From Candidatus Avelusimicrobium vaccinum (lineage in GTDB: Bacteria > Elusimicrobiota > Elusimicrobia > Elusimicrobiales > Elusimicrobiaceae), in assembly GCA_902794895.1 (NCBI GenBank), contig CADBIY010000003.1, positions 1-64,000 on the forward strand: a DNA stretch of 64,000 nucleotides. Reading direction: 5' to 3'. The first letter of the stretch is position 1; each line of letters begins with the position of its first letter. Below are positions 59,430 to 64,000 of the stretch, in pieces. The notes under the pieces are model-generated. The model ran no database searches. It saw only the letters and a list, made by a program, of their open reading frames with translations, and was not told where the DNA came from. The position numbers and the translations under genes were made by a program.

Positions 59430-59455
59430 TTCAAACACAACGGGTGTGCTACAAT
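59427..59455 (+). promoter_or_regulatory. obgE promoter
   Basis: TTGTTC (59427-59432), 17-base spacer, TACAAT (59450-59455) with TGC before it (extended -10). Its -35 overlaps the end of the preceding terminator. Confidence 0.5.
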
Positions 59456-59484
59456 AAAGTAAGGCCGTTTTTAAAGAGGAATTT

Positions 59485-60861
59485 ATGCAATCGGGAAGTT
59501 TTTTAGACCGCGTTAAAATTTACATCACTGCCGGCAAAGGCGGCGACGGATGTTTGTCCTTCCGCCGCGAAAAATTTATTGAATTTGGTGGCCCCAACGG
59601 TGGCTGCGGCGGCAAAGGCGGGGACGTAATTTTACAAGCCGAACCGAATTTAACCACGCTCTTGGAACTGGCCTACAATCCGCACATTGAAGCACAAAAC
59701 GGCGAAAAAGGCGGTACTTATAATAAAACCGGACGCGCCGGGGAAGACAAAATTATCCGCGTTCCCTGTGGCACGCTCGTTAAAAAAGACGGCGTTGTCA
59801 TTGCCGATTTAACCAAACCCGGCCAACAATTTACCGTTGCCAAAGGCGGCATGGGCGGGCGCGGAAACCAATCCTTCAAAACACGCAATAACACAGCCCC
59901 CCATATTGCCGAAAACGGACAGCCCGGCGAAGAAGTTACCCTGATTTTAGAACTTAAAATTTTAGCGGATTTAGGTCTGGTCGGTTTCCCAAATGCCGGG
60001 AAAAGCACCTTTTTAAGCCGTATTTCGGCCGCACGCCCGCGCATTGCAGACTATCCGTTTACCACCCTTAACCCAAACTTAGGTATTACGCTGCACAAAG
60101 GCCTCAGTTTTGCTACCGCCGACATTCCCGGTATTATTGAAGGCGCCAGCGAAGGCAAGGGGCTGGGCTTTCAGTTTTTAAAACATATTGAACGTACGCG
60201 CGTATTACTACACCTGGTAGATCCGGACGGCTTTGATGGAATGAGTGCGGAAAAATCCATTAAAGTGATTGAAAATGAATTGAAAACCTTTGATAAAAAA
60301 CTGTTTTCAAAACCGCGGATTATCGTAATTAATAAAATGGATTTACCGGATGCTGAACAAGTCTATAAAGCGATCCAAAAGAAATACAAAAAATGCAAAG
60401 TGATGCAAATGTCCGCCGCCACGGGAGAAGGGGTGCAAAAAGTGCTGGACGAAGTGGTTAAGATTTTAGCGGCTACTCCGGTGGAAATTTTGGAACCGGT
60501 ACAAAAATCGACTCCCGTTCACAAAGTAGAACCTATTTTTACCATTGACCGCGACGAGAATGATATTATCCATATTTCCGGTAAAAAAATTGTGGAATTT
60601 ATCGCAATGACCAACTTTTCCCAACCGGAAGCGGTCACGCGGCTTAAAGGTATTTTCAAAAAAATCGGCTTGGAAAAAGCCCTCTTAAAATACGGCGTTC
60701 AAGACGGAGATACGTTAATCGTGGGTGATAAAGAGTTTGAATGGAACGGCGACTTTGATGAAGAAGCACCTGTTTCGCCCGAACACGCCGGTTATAAGCG
60801 GCGCGAAACCAAAGCCGAACGTCTTGCCAAACGAAAGGCTCGCCGCGAAGGGAAAAAATAA
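59485..60861 (+). CDS. obgE: GTPase Obg
   Basis: A 458-residue Obg. Gly-rich Obg fold (about 1-158), then GTPase motifs GFPNAGKSTF, DIPGIIEG and NKMD, then the OCT domain. It acts in 50S assembly and stress control. Placed after rplU-rpmA as in most bacteria. GAGGA precedes the ATG. Confidence 0.96.
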   Translation: MQSGSFLDRVKIYITAGKGGDGCLSFRREKFIEFGGPNGGCGGKGGDVILQAEPNLTTLLELAYNPHIEAQNGEKGGTYNKTGRAGEDKIIRVPCGTLVKKDGVVIADLTKPGQQFTVAKGGMGGRGNQSFKTRNNTAPHIAENGQPGEEVTLILELKILADLGLVGFPNAGKSTFLSRISAARPRIADYPFTTLNPNLGITLHKGLSFATADIPGIIEGASEGKGLGFQFLKHIERTRVLLHLVDPDGFDGMSAEKSIKVIENELKTFDKKLFSKPRIIVINKMDLPDAEQVYKAIQKKYKKCKVMQMSAATGEGVQKVLDEVVKILAATPVEILEPVQKSTPVHKVEPIFTIDRDENDIIHISGKKIVEFIAMTNFSQPEAVTRLKGIFKKIGLEKALLKYGVQDGDTLIVGDKEFEWNGDFDEEAPVSPEHAGYKRRETKAERLAKRKARREGKK

Positions 60862-60865
60862 TCTA

Positions 60866-60895
60866 AAACCGGGAATTACTTCCCGGTTTTTTTAG
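60866..60895. terminator. Bidirectional terminator
   Basis: AAACCGGGAA and TTCCCGGTTT around TTAC, between convergent obgE and the protease gene. Confidence 0.88.
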
Positions 60896-61910
60896 GAGTT
60901 TGAGTAGGTTTTCCACCCGTCTGCGACCGTTTGTTACTGCGGTTCACCATTTCTATTAACACTGAAAAATCTTTCCGCGTTTTAGAAACACAATACGGGT
61001 TGGCCTCTTTGATAGTTAGTTTATCAAAATCACGGCCCATTGTTTCCTTCATAAAATCTATCAGTCCTTTATTAAAAACAGGAAACATAAAGTAATTTTC
61101 TTCTTTCCGCGGACCGTTACCCTGTTGATACCATGTATCAAAATGGCCGGCTACCATGCCGATTAGTTCGCCGGTGTTACTCATCACGCCGCTGCCGCTC
61201 ATCCCCTTACGGATGCCGAAATTTTTTGTATGTGCAAAACCCAAATTCTTTACATAAAACACCGGATTCGGGTCCTGTTTTACTTCGCGTATACCGTCAA
61301 AAATCGCAATGACGGAAATTTTTCTGTCCAGTTCAAAATTTCCTTCATCAAAATATAAAAGAGGCGGAAGTTTAGGGCTCATCACGTGCGCCAAAGCGGC
61401 TTTGGCGCGGCGGTTTTTCTCTAGAAATGCATTAAACTGAGCCGCTGGAATAATCTGTCGGTAATTTTGCTTTGCCGTTGGACGTAAATAATACGTAACC
61501 GGAGCACGGTCCACCGGCAAATACAACAGGGCAAAATCATTTTTGGCAAAAATAGTGGTGTTATATTGCGGATGAACAAATACGATTGGTTTTTTTACGG
61601 TATGTGTAAAACGTGCCAAGGCCGACGGGGAATATTCCAATAAATCCAGTTGGATTTCACACCCGTTTTTACAGGGAGATTTTACACAATGAGCCGCTGT
61701 TACAAACCAATTTCGTGTGATTCGTGTGGCTTGGCATTTACCGATATTGCCGGATTGTTCTCCGGATGCAACAATAAAATACTCAAAAGTATGATAAAAA
61801 TCTTCTTTTTTAGAGTGTTTGTCTTCGTCGACAACCGAAAAGGTTCCCACTTCTGCCCACAGAGAAATTGCACTGGTAACGGCCCAAAGAATAAATAATA
61901 ATTTTCGCAT
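60876..61910 (-). CDS. Exported trypsin-like serine protease
   Basis: A 344-residue exported S1-family protease. Signal peptide 1-19 (ending LWA). Catalytic His in FVTAAHC, Asp in KNDFALLYLP, Ser in GMSGSGVMS. The usual Asp before SG (GDSG) is Met here, so specificity or oxyanion geometry may differ. Extra cysteines in SPCKNGCE suggest a disulfide loop. The tail is Lys/Gln/Thr-rich. Substrate unknown. Confidence 0.82.
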   Translation of the reverse strand: MRKLLFILWAVTSAISLWAEVGTFSVVDEDKHSKKEDFYHTFEYFIVASGEQSGNIGKCQATRITRNWFVTAAHCVKSPCKNGCEIQLDLLEYSPSALARFTHTVKKPIVFVHPQYNTTIFAKNDFALLYLPVDRAPVTYYLRPTAKQNYRQIIPAAQFNAFLEKNRRAKAALAHVMSPKLPPLLYFDEGNFELDRKISVIAIFDGIREVKQDPNPVFYVKNLGFAHTKNFGIRKGMSGSGVMSNTGELIGMVAGHFDTWYQQGNGPRKEENYFMFPVFNKGLIDFMKETMGRDFDKLTIKEANPYCVSKTRKDFSVLIEMVNRSNKRSQTGGKPTQTPKKTGK

Positions 61911-62054
61911 AACTTATTGTATCAATTTTATTTTGTGATAATAAAAGTGTGATTAAATTTTGTTTGCTTTTTTGCTACGTGCAAAAGAGTGGACACGGCT
62001 ATCTTGTAGATCCGGAATCCCCGGGGAGAGATCGCCAGTTTTTATGATAAATTA

Positions 62055-62084
62055 AAAAACCCCGCTCATAAGAGCGGGGTTTTC
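62055..62084 (-). terminator. Terminator of secE-nusG-rplKA
   Basis: AAAACCCCGCTC and GAGCGGGGTTTT around a short loop, 20 bases after the rplA stop. Confidence 0.88.
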
Positions 62085-62103
62085 ATTTGCAAAAGAGAAT
62101 TGC

Positions 62104-62778
62104 TTATTTGTTCGTTACAAACACACCGGGGCCCATGGTAGAACTTAACGAAATGCTCTTCACATAGACGCCTTTAGAGGTGCTGGGTTTTACACGAAGG
62201 ATTGTATCCATAACCGCTTTTGCATTTTCCGCGAGTTTGGCTGCATCAAAAGATGCTTTGCCGATAATCGCGTGAACGATACCATACGCATCTGCTTTAA
62301 ACTCAATGCGTCCGGCTTTTAATGCTTTGATCGTGTTAGCGAGGTCAAAAGTAACCGTCCCGGATTTCGGGTTCGGCATGAGTCCGCGCGGACCCAAGAT
62401 TTTAGCGGCTTTGGCTAAATCTTTCATCGTGTCCGGCGTGGCAACGAGTACGTCAAAGTCAATTTTGCCTTTAATTACTTCTTCCACAATGTCTTCCGCA
62501 CCTACGCGGTCGGCACCGGCTTTTTGCGCTTCTTGAGCGTGTTCACCTTTGGCGATAACAGCGATGCGTTTGGTTTTACCCGTTCCGTGCGGCAAAGCAA
62601 CGGTGGTGCGGACTTGTTGATCCGCTTTTTTGGTATCGATCCCCAATTTCACGTGGATTTCAACGGTTTCGTCAAATTTGGCTTTTGCGTTTTCTTTGAC
62701 GATTTTAGCACCTTCTTCCAACGTGTATACTTTGGATTTATCGTATGCTTTTACGGCTGCTTCCATTCTTTTTCCCAT
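62104..62778 (-). CDS. rplA: 50S ribosomal protein L1
   Basis: A 224-residue L1, the mobile stalk at the E site. MGKRMEAAVKAYDKSKVY opens and LGPRGLMPNPKSGTV is the signature. In E. coli L1 represses its operon. Here it ends the transcript, and rplJL are 40 kb away. Confidence 0.97.
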   Translation of the reverse strand: MGKRMEAAVKAYDKSKVYTLEEGAKIVKENAKAKFDETVEIHVKLGIDTKKADQQVRTTVALPHGTGKTKRIAVIAKGEHAQEAQKAGADRVGAEDIVEEVIKGKIDFDVLVATPDTMKDLAKAAKILGPRGLMPNPKSGTVTFDLANTIKALKAGRIEFKADAYGIVHAIIGKASFDAAKLAENAKAVMDTILRVKPSTSKGVYVKSISLSSTMGPGVFVTNK

Positions 62779-62829
62779 CTTAAATACTCCTTAGGTAATG
62801 CGGGCGTTGTCGCCCTCCCTATATTAAAT

Positions 62830-63264
62830 TTATTTTACTACGTCTACACCCATGCTGCGGCAGGTACCCTTTACCATTTCCGCGGCGTGTTTTACGTCTT
62901 TCGTGTTCAAATCGGGCAGTTTTTGGGCCGCGATTTTTTCACATTGGGCTTGGGTGATCTTGCCGACTTTATCTTTGTGCGGTGCACCGGAACCTTTTGC
63001 TAATTTAAGTTCCTTAATAATCAGCGTAGCCATAGGCGGCATCTTGGTAATAAAGGTGAAAGAGCGGTCTTCAAAAACAGTGATGATGACCGGGATCTTA
63101 ATTCCTTTTTCCATTTTAGCCGTTTTGGCGTTGAATTGTTTGCAGAATTCCATGATGTTTACACCATGTTGGCCCAAGGCCGGACCTACTGGCGGAGCCG
63201 GGTTGGCCGCACCTGCAGGAATCTGCAACTTGATGTATCCTTTAATTTTTTTCTCTTTTGCCAT
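62830..63264 (-). CDS. rplK: 50S ribosomal protein L11
   Basis: A 144-residue L11 at the GTPase-associated centre. [21 protein letters not shown] near the N-terminus is the family signature. Full length, between nusG and rplA. Confidence 0.97.
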   Translation of the reverse strand: MAKEKKIKGYIKLQIPAGAANPAPPVGPALGQHGVNIMEFCKQFNAKTAKMEKGIKIPVIITVFEDRSFTFITKMPPMATLIIKELKLAKGSGAPHKDKVGKITQAQCEKIAAQKLPDLNTKDVKHAAEMVKGTCRSMGVDVVK

Positions 63265-63306
63265 TTTTTGTTACTCCCTAATTTTTACTGCGTACTTCGG
63301 TAAAAT

Positions 63307-63840
63307 CTAGTTCTTTTCCACTTGGAGGAAGTCCACTTCCACCGGAGTTGCACGGTCAAAAACAGTTACCATTACTTTGAGTTTGTTCTTCTGTTCGTTG
63401 ACTTCTTCCACTACCCCGATAAAGTGTTTGAACGGCCCTTCCGTGATACGGACGCTTTCGCCCCGTTCAAATTCCACCATATGTTTGGGTTTGCCGGACG
63501 GATTATCCGTCAATTCTACAATACCGGCAATTTCTTCTTCGGGCAGAGGAACCGGATTCGGATCCCCTAAAAAACCGGTTACGCCAGTAATCCCTTTGAT
63601 AAACCAATAGGATTCGCTGGTCATGTTCATTTCTACTAATACATAGCCCGGGAAAAATTTGCGTTTGCGAAGGATTTTTTTGTTTTGTTTAACCTCGACC
63701 ACTTCTTCGGTAGGAACGAGCACATTAAAAACGCGGTCGCCAAATCCTTGGATTTCACTGTTTAATTTGATTTTTTCCCGTACTTTATCTTCGTGCCCCG
63801 TTTGGGTATGCACGACGTACCATGCTCTTTCTTCCGCCAT
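63307..63840 (-). CDS. nusG: Transcription termination/antitermination factor NusG
   Basis: A 177-residue NusG. N-terminal [14 protein letters not shown] and the [11 protein letters not shown] segment bind RNA polymerase; the KOW domain ([18 protein letters not shown]) contacts S10 or Rho. Its start shares one base with the secE stop, so the two are coupled. Confidence 0.97.
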   Translation of the reverse strand: MAEERAWYVVHTQTGHEDKVREKIKLNSEIQGFGDRVFNVLVPTEEVVEVKQNKKILRKRKFFPGYVLVEMNMTSESYWFIKGITGVTGFLGDPNPVPLPEEEIAGIVELTDNPSGKPKHMVEFERGESVRITEGPFKHFIGVVEEVNEQKNKLKVMVTVFDRATPVEVDFLQVEKN

Positions 63841-64000
63841 TAATGTCCTCCAATCAGCGCACCTAAAACGCGCGTAAGGCCAAAGTCAATAATGCCAACG
63901 TAAGCCGACACTAAAGCCACCACAATCGCTACTAAAATAGTAGACTGAATGACTTCTTGACGGGAAAGCCACGTAGATTTCTTAAGTTCGCCTACCGACT
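63840..64000 (-). CDS. secE: Protein translocase subunit SecE (partial, C-terminus)
   Basis: Only the last 53 codons are present; the gene continues past the right edge. ELKKSTWLSRQEVIQSTILV and a hydrophobic helix (VAIVVALVSAYVGIID) match SecE, the essential small subunit of the SecYEG channel. It precedes nusG as in most bacteria. Confidence 0.93.
   Translation of the reverse strand, partial: SVGELKKSTWLSRQEVIQSTILVAIVVALVSAYVGIIDFGLTRVLGALIGGH

Overview
The window is a low-to-mid GC bacterial chromosome segment. It carries most of the core translation and transcription machinery, a complete rRNA operon, and about 30 kb of metabolic and cell-envelope genes. The gestalt fits a Gram-negative, host-associated member of the Elusimicrobiota (Elusimicrobium relatives): many exported proteins of unknown family, type IV pilin-like genes, ankyrin-repeat proteins, and split ribosomal-protein clusters. 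This placement is inference; the 16S at 30100-31612 would settle it.

Layout. (1) 1-6979, minus strand: the S10/spc ribosomal protein operon in canonical order from rpsJ to a partial rpsH. (2) 7000-9560: leader and promoter of that operon, an ankyrin-gene remnant, apt, a thioredoxin-like lipoprotein, a mini pilin-like protein and a Cys-rich lipoprotein. (3) 9641-21890, minus strand: rplJ-rplL-rpoB-rpoC-rpsL-rpsG-fusA with structured RNA in the spacers. (4) 22144-26100: an exported metzincin-like protease, a KdoK/WaaP-like kinase, a broken exported-protein gene and a long imperfect palindrome. (5) 26113-32483, minus strand: the rrn operon (16S-tRNA-Ile-tRNA-Ala-23S-5S) driven by several near-consensus promoters. 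(6) 32678-40315: a 1257-residue exported/MFS-like protein behind an attenuator-like leader, coaD, an exported nucleoside diphosphate kinase, a dGTPase, an ankyrin-like exported protein and tRNA-Gly. (7) 40371-48390: a membrane protein with STI1-like repeats, a YbgC thioesterase, mazG, then an operon of an exported protein, thyX, glgC, phoH and ybeY, followed by a type IV pilin and a PPP-type phosphatase. (8) 48453-54133: a GlcD-GlcE fusion, a degenerate GlcF and a GAF-HD-GYP protein, all translationally coupled, then mnmA. (9) 54291-61910: dnaJ, three tandem GT2 glycosyltransferases, rplU-rpmA, obgE and a trypsin-like protease. (10) 62104-64000, minus strand: secE-nusG-rplK-rplA.

No CRISPR array, insertion sequence, prophage or classic defence system was found. 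The observations most worth a second look are the nucleoside diphosphate kinase with a signal peptide, the giant exported/MFS-like fusion with its attenuator-like leader, a motif shared by three ribosomal-protein leaders, the glycolate-oxidase-like operon with a degenerate GlcF coupled to an HD-GYP protein, a 17-A homopolymer in front of a pilin gene, and apparent leaderless promoters.
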